This document shows, in pieces, positions 1-10,445 of a DNA stretch of 64,000 bases; position 1 is the first letter of the stretch; each line of letters opens with the position of its first letter. The position numbers were made by a program, and so were the translations under genes. Source of the DNA: Ampelocalamus luodianensis (Eukaryota; Streptophyta; Magnoliopsida; Poales; Poaceae); the NCBI GenBank assembly GCA_036346255.1, contig CM070620.1, positions 29,261,609 to 29,325,608 on the forward strand. Direction: 5' to 3'. The notes under the pieces were generated by a model. That model made no database searches, was not told where the DNA came from, and was given only the letters and a program-made list of their open reading frames with translations.

Positions 1-1312
1 AGGAAGAACATTCATCAGCATCAAGACTCATAGTGTTCATAAGTTCTAATGCTAGATTTTTGACTTGTGACTCTAAGTCCTTATTCCTAGCCATGGTAAC
101 CTCTAAAGCCTGATCCTGACTAAGCCATTGCTCAAAGATGGTGTTGCATCTAGCAGAGAGAACATCATAGGATGGAGGTACCTCATCGTTGTCATCAGCG
201 TTGACGGAGTCGGCCATGAAGCACATGCCGGTGAAATCCTTGGCCTTTTCTTTCTTCTTGTCTTGAGGAAGCTCTTCCTCCTTGTCCTCCTCGCTCCCAG
301 AGTCCACATCGCTCAAGGATTGTTCTCCAAGAGCAGCAAGAACCTGGTGAGCGGCCTTGTTTAGCTTGGTAGCACCAAACTTGGACTTGTTCCCTTGAGG
401 CTTCTTTCAAGCTGGCTTCTCCTCGTTGTGGCTGCTCTTACCTTTCAGCTTGGGGCAATTTTCCTGGATGTGATAAAACTCTCCGCACTCATAGCAACTC
501 ACAGGGCCACCTCTCTTTTTGTTTCTCGTATTGTTGTAGGCTCGTGTGAATTTTTTGATCAAGAGGGCCAAATCGGACTCAGAAAAACTCTCAAGTTCCT
601 CTTCAGGGATTGCAGATAAACAAGCAAAAGATAATCCAGAAGAAAACTCAGAAGACCCATCATAAACTCTCTTGAGAAGGTCAACGACCAAAGCCATATT
701 CTTCTTCTTGGGATGATCAACTCTCTTGATCTCGTGAGTCTTGAGTTTGCTATAGAGCAGCTCCAAAGTGAGATTACAGAGATTGACATTCTCCTCAATG
801 GCAGTAGCCTTCATCTCCCACTCCTTGGTGTTGATTGCAGCTAAGAGATGAGTAGCATTCTCAGACTAAGAATACTCGATGTCGACCGCTCTCAACTGAT
901 TGAGCATCTTGTTGAAGCGAGTGAATACGTCATCAATGCTCTCTCAAGAACACATCTCAAACTTGTTGTATTCTCGCTTAAAGACGGTTTGGCGTACTTG
1001 CTTGATTTGGGACAAACCCTCATGGTAAGTTTCAAGAGTATTCCAAATCTCGTGCGCGGTCTCAAGATGACAAATCCTATCATACTCCTGTCTACTAAGC
1101 CCGGCATATAGGAGGTTCTTTGCTTTGTAGTTGTTAGCCAAGAGGGCTGTTGAAGCCGGCGTAGCAACCTCGGGAAAAATAAGCGGGGCTGGAACAACCT
1201 CCCATATGGTTTGACCTTCGCTCTGATGGTAGACACGCATGCGATTATTCCAATAAGCATAGTCAAGCCCATCAAAGACATGCATCTTGGTGGAGTACTT
1301 CTCCATCGCCAA
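1..1312 (-). pseudogene. Ty1/Copia gag polyprotein remnant
   Basis: Minus-strand remains of a Copia retrotransposon gag. The start is at 1312 (MAMEKYSTKMHVFDG...), followed by a UBN2-type gag region with the typical W-x-R...W-x-V-V and ETAHEIWNTLE segments. A second block at 407-814 carries a CCHC zinc knuckle (CYECGEFYHIQENCP), the RNA-binding end of gag. The two blocks lie in different frames, and the tail at 1-410 shifts frame again, so the reading frame is broken more than once. No protease, integrase or reverse transcriptase lies in the window; they would be off the left edge. The primer-binding site lies just upstream at 1350-1362, which fixes the orientation. The family assignment is firm. 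Non-function is inferred from the frame breaks. Confidence 0.85.
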
Positions 1313-1349
1313 GTTCAGTGACCGGTTAAGATCAAGATTGAACTAACCG

Positions 1350-1457
1350 GGCACTGATACCACTTGTTGGACCGAAACAGTGACTAGAGGGGGGTGAATA
1401 GGAGCATGAACTCTTTTTCACTTTGATCAGATTCAACATATTTTTCACTCCAATAGC
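1350..1457 (-). mobile_element. Copia primer-binding site and edge of its 5' LTR
   Basis: On the minus strand 1350-1362 reads TGGTATCAGTGCC, the usual plant initiator-Met tRNA primer-binding site (canonical TGGTATCAGAGC). It is followed after two bases by the LTR edge, which reads TGTTGG on the plus strand from 1365. This is the LTR of the gag remnant at 1-1312. The LTR appears to be cut at about 1458 by the neighbouring Gypsy LTR. Confidence 0.65.
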
Positions 1458-4400
1458 TGTCGAACCCAGGAGCGAAGGATCTCGAATTCTCTGTGTTTAT
1501 ACACTAGTCCAGGATTTCTAGTGTACACAGTTAAACAAAAGTGATAGCAAAATCATATCACACACTTTATTAATAATAATTTCTAAGTTTATTACAAAAA
1601 GGGCTTGAGGCCAAACAGAAAAGAGATAACACAGCGGAAATAAAATAGTGGTAGACCACACGACTTGCTACAGGCAATCGTTTGGGGGCGTAGCCTATTC
1701 GTCCAGATCCTCACCGTCCTGATAGAGATCTTCTCCTGAATAAAGATTATTCAGCAAGAGTAAGCACAACTTCCGTGCTTACAAGTTAAACCCAATATTG
1801 AAAGTTTATGCATGCATAAGGTAAACAAAGGATAATGGCAGGGTTATTTTGCATAAACAACATTTTTAGGTTAAATACCAATAATAATTTCTAAGGTCAG
1901 TTTTAATATAATAACTGAAATAAGTGATTGAATGACAATGAATAGTGGATAACCTCCATTAAATGAATGGTGAAGGATACCCTCCTATCACTTGGCTAAC
2001 CGCCCAATTTTTACCATAGGATTATCCATCCTAAAACATATGTTGAAATTATTTTATAAACCAAAAACAAGTCTAACTTAGAGTGGCTTTGCTAGCATGT
2101 CCATGACCGTGGACGCGGCTATTCGAATAGTTTCTACTCTGCATAGTTTGTACAGCTTTACCCACACGAGATAATATGCTTTTAATGTCGGCCAAAGCAC
2201 GCTTCCGAAGGCGTGTGCCTAAGCAATTATCATGAGACCGTTACAAAGCAGTGTCCTAGTGTATTTATGCCCGCTAAGGTTTCGCTACCATTGGACTAAC
2301 CATCCTCCGGAAGCCCCCTCTTGCGCCAGGTGGGACTAATGTCTAACCAACACCCACACATACAACGTAGCACAAATAACACTAAGACACCATAAATTAT
2401 TTAGCCAAACCCTGCCCATACAGCACATGTGGTGGTACGGTAAGGCGTAGCAAAATACGCTCAAAGACCGGTCCTTAACTGACTTGGGCGACTTTCCATT
2501 TAAATAAACTCATGGGCCTTAATCCTAACCAGATTAGGCCCGTGCATGAACCTGCACCCACCATACATCCATCTCGCCCAAGTCCAAACCCATTTTATTT
2601 TATTTGGAGGGAAAACCTCTCAATAAGCCTTTAGTGGAAAGACAATACCACAGAATCAAATTTAAAATCAAGTTGTAAATGATTTGGCTAAACCTTCCCA
2701 ATTTATAAATATGATCTAGGCATGGCTAAGCATATGAAATTTTTTTTCCTAAGGTGTCAAGGCATTCATATTAATAATCAAATTGGCCATACCATGGAAG
2801 TTGGAATAACTATACAAAAACAGGCTATTCAAACATTTATATAAACATATGCATGCAATAGTAATTTAAAAACAGAAATTAAATAATTTAAAATACTGGA
2901 AGCAATATGATCAATAGTGTAACTTGCCTTCGTTGAAGTCTTGAAACTCTAAATCGTCGGAAGGATCTAACTCTCCGGAGTCTTCGAGGTCTATACGCGA
3001 AAATACGACAAATTCAATATTCAAATTCAAATAAATTCAAAAACATAGATCAAAATAACTCCAAATTGAAATTTTTGGTTTAATTAGCTAGATTATAATT
3101 TTATATAAATTTTGCAATTTGAAACACCCAATTTGGAGTTCAGATGCAAAAGATATGAATTTTTGAAGTTTTAAACTAAATCAGCAATTTAATTGAATTT
3201 TCCGAATTATTTTCCTAAAGGAAATTCTATTTATTGCGCAATGCTGACGCCAGCGATGAATTTCCGGGAATTAAAGGAATTAAATTAATTCCTGACATGC
3301 GGGCCCCACGTGTCATAGACACGGTTCACGTGGACCCAGCCTACGGGCTTTTGGTTCGGAGGGACGGGGTGGACGCGGTCGATATGGCCAACACGCGGCA
3401 AATCTGGTGATGTGGCGCCCAGGTGGCGGTGAGCTGGCGCGTGCGTGGCAAGGCCACGTAGGACCGAGCCTAGCGGAGCTCCGGTGAGCGGTCTCGCCGG
3501 CGGTCCACGCCGCGGCGAGCTAAGCGGATATGCGCATGTTGGAGAGGAGACAATTGCGAACTCGTGGGTTACCAAAACGGCGACGGAGCGTGGCCGGAAG
3601 GTCGTCGGCGACGAAGTTTGGCGGCGGCTGCGTGCGGTCGTCGACGAAGAAGACGATCCCGAGGTCCTCCGGCGAAGTGGATGGTGGCAGCGGCTTCGCA
3701 CGGGTGAGGCGATGACGATGGTGCCGACGGCGGGGACGGAGGGCTACGGCGGCGCCAGAAACGGAGAAGAATCAAAGGTTTTCGCCGGCGGGGATATTCG
3801 AATTTAGGGCGCTACGGTGACGGAGGCGAGCGGTGGTTGGTGTGTTGTGGAGGATGCGACGGTCCCAGCGCACCTATTTATTTGCGCGGGTGTGGCCGAG
3901 CTGCCGTGGAGAGCACGAAGGTCCGCGCGGTCACGGCGGCGAGATTTTGGGGATTTAGGGCGCCGGAAAGGAAAGTGATGGTCGTGTCGGGGGCGGAGGG
4001 AATCAAGGGTTTAAATACGTGCATCAAATCAAGAGATACGGCCTGCTTCGCTCGTTTTTGGAAGGTCCCGAGTCGGCGTCCATGGCGGAATCGCGGGGAA
4101 GAAGAAGGAAAGTGAGGGAAGAAGAAAGGAAAGGAGGAAGATGACGCTGGGCCGTCCGATTTTGATCGGACGGTGGAAACAAAACATGTGAGCCGGTAAG
4201 TTGGGGTTGGGTGTAGCCGTTGGATCTTGATCCAACGGTTGAAATAGATCGCGGGGTGCGGAGAGTGTTTAAGTGCTAGGTCTTATGGGAGCCGTTCGAT
4301 TTAGATCTAACGGTCATCGTTGAGTGGGACGTTCGGAACTTCTGAATACATCCCGGAGTTCTGGCCGTTGGATTTTATCTAACGGTTGAGATGCGTCGGT

Positions 4401-4831
4401 GCGGGCGTGAGAGAGAGAGAGGGGAGAGAGAGACTGACGGGTGGACCCACGTCGAGAGAGAGGAGGAAGGCGCGGATGGGCGGGGCGTGTGGTCAGGTCT
4501 GCGCGTGAGAAAAGAACTAGGCCGAGTGGGTTTCGGCCCATTGGCTGTTTAGGATTTTCTTTTGATTTCCGATTTTAAATAATTACTGACAATTCATTTA
4601 AGCTTTAGAATATAGCAAATTGAGTCCAAAAATTTTGAGAAAATTCACAGAAATTCTCGGAGGCATTTAGGACTTAATTAAAATATTTCCAGCTATTACA
4701 TGGTAATAGATTTTGCAAATAAACTTGTTTAGCCTTAAATTAATTAAGGAAAAGCTTTTGAAAATTCCACAAAAATCCATAAAAATCATTAAACTTTATT
4801 TTCAACTGGAATTTAAAATTTGGGCTGTTAC
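1458..4831 (-). mobile_element. Long Gypsy-type LTR (about 3.4 kb)
   Basis: The right edge reads ...GGGCTGTTACA followed by a C-rich tract. On the minus strand this is a polypurine tract (AAGGGGGGTAG) and then an LTR start TGTAACAGCCC, a common Gypsy LTR start in grasses. Integrase coding of the same element lies immediately beyond (4870-6109, minus), so this is its 3' LTR. The left edge (TGTCGAACCC at 1458) is a candidate by TG...CA pairing only. The interior shares blocks with the LTR at 10446-13769, for example the GGCTATTCGAATAG stretch near 2115. LTRs of about 3 kb fit RIRE3/RIRE8-like rice Gypsy families; that comparison is from general knowledge. ORFs inside it look spurious. Confidence 0.7.
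4152..4384. repeat. Four spaced 21-22-bp palindromes in the Gypsy LTR
   Basis: Imperfect palindromes of the form CCGTTGGAT-n-ATCCAACGG occur at 4152-4173, 4217-4238, 4292-4313 and 4364-4384. Start-to-start spacing is 65, 75 and 72 bases. The arms vary (CCGTCCGAT, CCGTTGGAT, CCGTTCGAT) but mostly keep pairing to their partner. They lie in the part of the LTR nearest the integrase end, which on the minus strand is the start of the LTR where U3 regulatory sites would be expected. Confidence 0.7.
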
Positions 4832-4837
4832 AAACCT

Positions 4838-6109
4838 ACCCCCCTTAAAGGGAATCTCGACCTCGAGATTCAAGCTTGGTTAGCAAAAAGATCAGGGTAG
4901 TTGGCCTTGAGTTCTTCTTCATTTTCCCATGTGGCTTCACTTTCTGGATGGTGACTCCACTGCACCTTGTATGATCTGATGATTCTGCTTCTGGTAACAC
5001 GTTCTGCGACATCCAGAATTTTAATTGGTCGCTCCACGTAGGTAAAATCTTCTTGAAGGTCGAAGCTTTCCAGGAAGGTATGGTCTTCTGGCGCTCGCAG
5101 GCATTTCTTTAACTGCGACACGTGGAGGACATTATGTACTGCTGACAAGGCTTCTGGCAGTTCTAACTGATAAGCTACTTCTCCACGGTTTGCCAAGATC
5201 TTGTATGGTCCGATATACCTAGGTGCGAGTTTACCTTTTGTCTGGAATCTCCTCACACCTCTAAGTGGGGGGTAACTCTTAGATAGACAACATCTCCTAC
5301 CTCAAAGTTTAATTCCCTCCGACGGTTATCGGCATAACTCTTTTGTCGGGATTGGACTACTTTCAGACGCTCCTGTATGGTTTTCACTTTACTTTCAGCT
5401 TCTTTGATCAACTCAGGTCCAAGGAACTGACGCTCTCCTACCTGATCCTAAAGGAGCGGGGTTCGGCATTTCCTACCATACAGAGCTTCAAATGGAGCCA
5501 TCTGCAAGCTGGCTTGGTAGCTATTATTGTATGAGAACTCCGCGTATGGCAGATCCTTATCCCAACCTTTTCCGAAATCTAATGCACAAGCTCGGAGCAT
5601 ATCTTCAAGAATTTGGTTGGTGCGTTCTGTGTGACCATCGGTCTGTGGATGATACGCCGTGCTGAAATTGAGTCTGGTCCCCAAGGCTTCATGCAGGCTT
5701 TTCCAGAACCGGGAGGTGAACTGGGAACCTCTATCAGACACAATCTTCTTGGGTACTCCATGCGGTGACGATTTCGCCATGTACAATTCGCTAGCTTATC
5801 GCTCTGGTAGGTGGTCTTGGCCGAATAAAGTGAGCTACTTTAGTTAACCGGTCAATTACTACCCAGATGGAGTCATATCCCGATTGGGTCCTGGGGAGTC
5901 CGGTGATGAAATCCATACCAACTTCTTCCCACTTCCACTCGGGGATTGGTAATGGCTGCAATAGACCAGCGGGTCTTTGGTGATGTGCCTTGACTCTTTG
6001 ACAGACATCACAACGAGCGACGAAATCAGCAATTTCACGCTTCATGCTGACCCACCAATATTTTTCTTTTAAGTCCTGATACATTTTGGTGCTACCAGGT
6101 CCAATCAAA
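4838..6109 (-). pseudogene. Gypsy integrase and chromodomain-like tail, truncated
   Basis: Minus-strand 3' end of a Ty3/Gypsy pol gene. Reading from 6109 down there is an integrase zinc-binding region (CDVCQRVKAHHQRPAGLLQP), then the catalytic core (MDFITGLPRTQSGYDSIWVV with the first Asp; VSDRGSQFTSRFW with the second Asp; HPQTDGHTERTNQ with the Glu). It ends with a tail of the GPYKIL...LHVSQLKKC...VQWSHHPESEATWE type at 4870-5256, the usual C-terminal integrase/chromodomain-like module. At least two frame changes separate the blocks (near 5256-5448 and 5786). Gag, protease and reverse transcriptase are missing: the sequence changes abruptly at about 6109. The 3' LTR follows at 1458-4831. 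Confidence 0.9.
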
Positions 6110-7640
6110 ACCCCGAAGCAAATAGACCAAAAACACCAAGAACTCAAATCCAAATGAGTTGTGCAGTCAGACCTCCTTGTAGTTGGCGGTCAGACCTCTC
6201 TATGGGCTGTCTGACCTCTCTCTTAATGGCGGTCTGACCTCCAGGCCAATGAAAAGTAAAATCAGCCCAAACTCAAAATCACAAAATGGTCTAACTTTTG
6301 ATTCGCAACTCCAAACCTTACCAAACTTGAGACATACCTTCTTTAGGATGTCAGGAACCTATTCCAATCAACGATCGTAAAGATCATTACCAAAGTTCTG
6401 ACCTTTTTCTGTTTGAGTGAAGGTTGCTCCAAAAACGTGTTAAAACTAAAATATGATCTAGAAACTTGCTCGTGGGTGATTGATGATCAAGATGATCCTA
6501 GATGTATTCCCACATGTCACAGCAGCAAAATCTTGGCCAGAAACCAAAGGAAAACTCACGGATCAAAGAGTAAACCCTAATGGGCACCCGTTAAGCACAC
6601 ACACGAACGGGTTCACTTACGCACGCATTTTAAAGCACTATCTTCAACTTCTCTTGACCTAAACCACTTCTCCTTGCATCGTCTTGCACCGTGGGTTAGC
6701 AAAATGTCACCAAGGTGGTATTTAGGTGAATTTACCAAAATATCCCTTCCCGATCTTTTTCCAAAGACGAGTCCAATCTTCATGAAGCACTTCCATACTT
6801 CGCCACGTGTAGGTTGATCAACGGCTCTCTTCATGTCAACAAGTCTCTCCCATCCGGCTCCCACCGAAACAACCATGGCACTTGCACCGACCTCCACGTC
6901 GCTTGATCCAACCTGTCGCACCGAACTGCCCGTTCGGCCATCCTTGTCCATTTTACGCCATGCTTGAATCCATTGACCTCACCCAGCATCGTCGATCGTT
7001 CTGGACCTCAGCTCTCTAAGCCTAGTCCCGATCATCCTTGTCGTTGACCATCATTGACCTTCAAGCTTCCAGCACAACAATAGACAAAGAAATCGATTCC
7101 AGAAATAAGTTCTTCGCAACTTGACTCGCGGTAGTCAAAACATGCATCATACAACACATATGTAATGAAACTCGTGAACTTGACCTAACCAAAAAACATT
7201 GCCACCAAGCTGGCCGACAAACAAGTCAAAACCGGTCAGACCACCACATCATGGCCGATCTGACCGCCCCCTCGCCAGTCTGATCGCCCAGCCTAGGGAC
7301 TTAGCCAAAATTCCTCCCTGGAAAACTACAACCTCTCTGGAAATTTCAAATGAATAGAACTTTTGGCATGAAGCTCCAAAAAATATGAGACCAAGTGTAG
7401 AAGAATCTCCTCTCTTGCCTACACCCTCTATTTTTGGCCCAACTCCAAAATCCAAAACAACTTAATTACCGGTCTGACCGATCGTGATGGCCGGTCCGAT
7501 CGCCAGATCGTCGGCCCGACCGCCATCCCGCCGATCGACCGCTAGTTAATTCACCAGATAATTCACCCGATGCATGGCCAGTCTGACCGCCGCCATGGCC
7601 AGTCAGACCGCCTAAAGCCTGACAGAACTGAAACTTGCCA
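6110..7640. repeat. Repetitive block with recurring GGTCTGACC motif
   Basis: No convincing gene. The block is marked by repeated GGTCTGACCG/CGGTCAGACC words (near 6180-6240, 7225-7290 and 7465-7610), often preceded by ATGGCC. It abuts the broken Gypsy integrase at about 6110. It may be the remainder of the Copia LTR that the Gypsy element entered at 1458, since repeated motifs of this sort occur in grass LTRs. That is inference; no LTR edges could be fixed. Confidence 0.45.
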
Positions 7641-8807
7641 AAAACACGTGTTTCCGCAAACCTTCAATGCCATTGCCAATTGTATCATAATCCTAAGATC
7701 ATGAGCATATCCCCATGATATCCACAATAACAGAATGGTTAGCCAATTATTTTTGTAGTTCTTTCAGTAAGCATTGCATTACTTAATTATGAAAGGATTC
7801 CCTAATTTGTCTTGCATGAAGAAAAAAATTCATATCAGTAAACAATAAGAATAGAGCAGCATGTGTCTGTACATAGACTTTTTCGAATAGTCTATACATG
7901 ATCAAAATAATACCTCTTTTGACATTGCTTGCCTATATGGCTAGATAGAGACCTTGGTCCATAATTCTTTACACAGACTTTTGCTGATAGTCTTCATGTA
8001 TATAACATTTAGAAGATAGAATGTGCAAAAGTTGTAGTGACAAAATTGATGCTTCATTTTGGTGCAGAAATATTCCAGTGGTTGCGACAGTTTCATGTGG
8101 AAATATCAATACGTGATCTATCTGGCTGGGGTGCATTTCATGGAATAGGAGAAAATAGAAGAATGTCATGCGAAGTTTAGCAATGCACACCGAACATATC
8201 CAATGGCAAACCATGTTGACCACCATGTGTTGGCACATTTAGCTAAAATAAACAAGTAATTGGACCATATTAACAAGTCAATCCTAAAATCGGCGGTTAT
8301 AAATGAGAAGTTTAAAATGGTTCTTGTTGCTTTCTTAATTTTATTTATAGGAATTTTCATTGCGAAGTTTGCAATTGAATGTGTTTGTGAATTGTAATAT
8401 GCCATGTAGCCGTGAACTGTAATGTGTATGCTTTCAATTCTAGTTCTACCCTTAAATTCTATTTCTAGTGTATGATTTACCCTTGAATTATAGTATCGGC
8501 TTTGTTTTCAGTCTTGTTGTCAGAAATGAGTTGCCAGAAATACATGTAACTGTTTGAGGTTAGAATATTTTCAAGCATTAGATTCAACCATACAAATGCA
8601 GAAATGACCTTACATCAGAAGCACCTGGAAGCATTTAACTAACTAGCTAACTGAAAAACCAGAATATTCCTTGATTGCACACTGACACTTAACTAACTAG
8701 CACCTGGAAGCCTGAATATCTGAAGCAGCAGCCTCCATGAGATCAAACTTCATGATGGTGCTCAAATGCATAAATGTGTTGGCATAAAAGGTTAAATTGG
8801 ATCAAAT
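7641..8807. other. AT-rich stretch without a recognised gene
   Basis: Both strands were scanned. Open frames here are short, with no family motif. The sequence probably belongs to the 3' flank of the FAR1-type element to its right. No LTR, TIR or RNA gene was recognised. Confidence 0.4.
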
Positions 8808-9190
8808 GCCATGACATAAAAAGGAACAAGGAAATGCACCTCTATCATGCTCCCTAGAATTAACTAAACCAGTTTGTTGTACTACTTTCAGGATTAATGA
8901 AAGATTGAAACATGACAAAATTACATGGTTCTTGCCATGACATAAAAAGGAGCAAGGAAATGCACCTCTATCATGCTCCCTGGAATTAATTGAACCAGTT
9001 TGTGGTACTACTTTCAGGGTTAGCTGAAAGACTGAAACATGACAAAATTACATGGTTCTTGCCATGACATAAAAAGGAACAAGGAAATGCACCTCTATCA
9101 TGCTCCTCGGAATTAACTGAACTAGTTTGTGGTACTACTTTTAGGATTAACTGAAAGACTGAAACATGACAAAATTACATGGTTCTTGCA
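8808..9190. repeat. Three tandem copies of a 126-127-bp unit
   Basis: The unit begins GCCATGACATAAAAAGGA and runs through GCACCTCTATCATGCTCC, TACTACTTTCAGG and ACATGACAAAATTACATGG. Copies start at 8808, 8934 and 9061, giving periods of 126 and 127. They differ by scattered substitutions (for example GGAACAAGG versus GGAGCAAGG). It lies downstream of the FAR1-type pseudogene. Confidence 0.9.
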
Positions 9191-9540
9191 TACATCAAGA
9201 TAACTCATAAAACAAAATTGCATGCCACAAAGTTTGAAAATAACAATACTTGAGTACAAATTGATACACATGAGTAATTGTCTAACATCAACTATTACAG
9301 TGCCCACATCAACCAAGAAAGAGTCGTCTGCAAAAAAACAAGCCTCCATTACTGCAACATCTACAAAAGAAAAAAAAACAAGCCTCCATTGCTGCAACCT
9401 CAGTGACTGCCAACCAAGAGTAGTATGCAAATAGCACGCACATATCAGGTATCTAAACAGACGAACCACCAATGAAGTGAAAGAAATTAAAATACTTCAT
9501 TACATTATTATTTTGTATGTTTCCTTAAAGGGCAGTTGCA

Positions 9541-10440
9541 GCTGTCATGGGTGTTGATCTCATGGCATGTCCTGCACATGCGAGCTGCCTTTCCCTTTGA
9601 CTTCTTCTACTTATTCTCCCTAGGTAGATTCCTCTTGCATTTCCCTCTAGTGAGATTGTCAGTTGGCGGCAATATATCTATCTGATCAGGGATGCCACAC
9701 CTAAGATATGCTTTGACCTCCTCCGCTCTACTTTGCTGTCGGGCAGGAACTTCCTGGTTTATGTCATGCACAATTTTTTTAAGTTTCCCTCTCGCATTCT
9801 GCATGCATAGAAGTGAAGGTCTAGCTCGATGTATCAAGTTTTCCAAGTCTTTGCGCATCTCCAAAGCCAACTTTTTAATTTCTTCATCTGTGGGATCTTT
9901 GGGCTTTTCCTCAAGAGCATTGCCATTCTCATCAAATAAAACATCCCTCTTGCAATTTGCAGTCCATCTTTTCAAAACATAATGATTTGGAAGCTCATTC
10001 AGCAATGCACCTCATAATACGGGGATAATGTGATGCAAGGAATTCAATACGTGCCAAACAACATGCAGCTGCAGTGGGCAATCATGGTGTTAGTGTCACA
10101 TGTGACTTTTCTTACCTTCTTGTCGTCCTCATTCACCGTTGTTACTTTAAGGTTGCATACTCGTGTCGCGCTCTCAACAACACAGTTGTCCCTAGCAGTA
10201 ATAACCTCCTTCTGAAATTTAGCGAAACCCTCATGTGTGAACACCTCACTGCCATGCAGCTCTATTGCCCATCGTGTCTTCAATTGAGGCTTCGTGTGAA
10301 AGGTGGCATTGTCTTTGTCGGGACTCAAATATACAAATTTGGACCCTCTATGTATAATGCAGTAGTCTAGGATCACATTAGTGCATACAGTGTCAACATA
10401 GATGAATATAAGAATAAACGACTAAATTAATTAATAAATA
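9541..10440 (-). pseudogene. FAR1/MULE transposase, C-terminal part
   Basis: Downstream half of the minus-strand FAR1-family transposase whose N-terminal part is at 13771-15151. Seen here: the segment before the SWIM zinc finger (ELHGSEVFTHEGFAKFQKEV, about 10190-10250), SWIM-like Cys/His residues (CDTNTMIAHCSCMLFGTY), then LPNHYVLKRWTANCKRD at about 9970, typical of FAR1 proteins after the SWIM finger. The frame stops at a TAG (9607-9609). Past it the same frame continues into KGKAARMCRTCHEINTHDSCNCP, a CCHC-like zinc knuckle common at the C-terminus of MULE FAR1 proteins. The TAG is therefore a premature stop that removes the knuckle. The gene is split by the LTR at 10446-13769. Confidence 0.85.
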
Positions 10441-10445
10441 ACAGT

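Noticed and set aside
3285..4115. Overlapping frames in the GC-rich part of the Gypsy LTR
   Set aside because: They lie wholly inside an LTR, overlap on both strands and show no domain.
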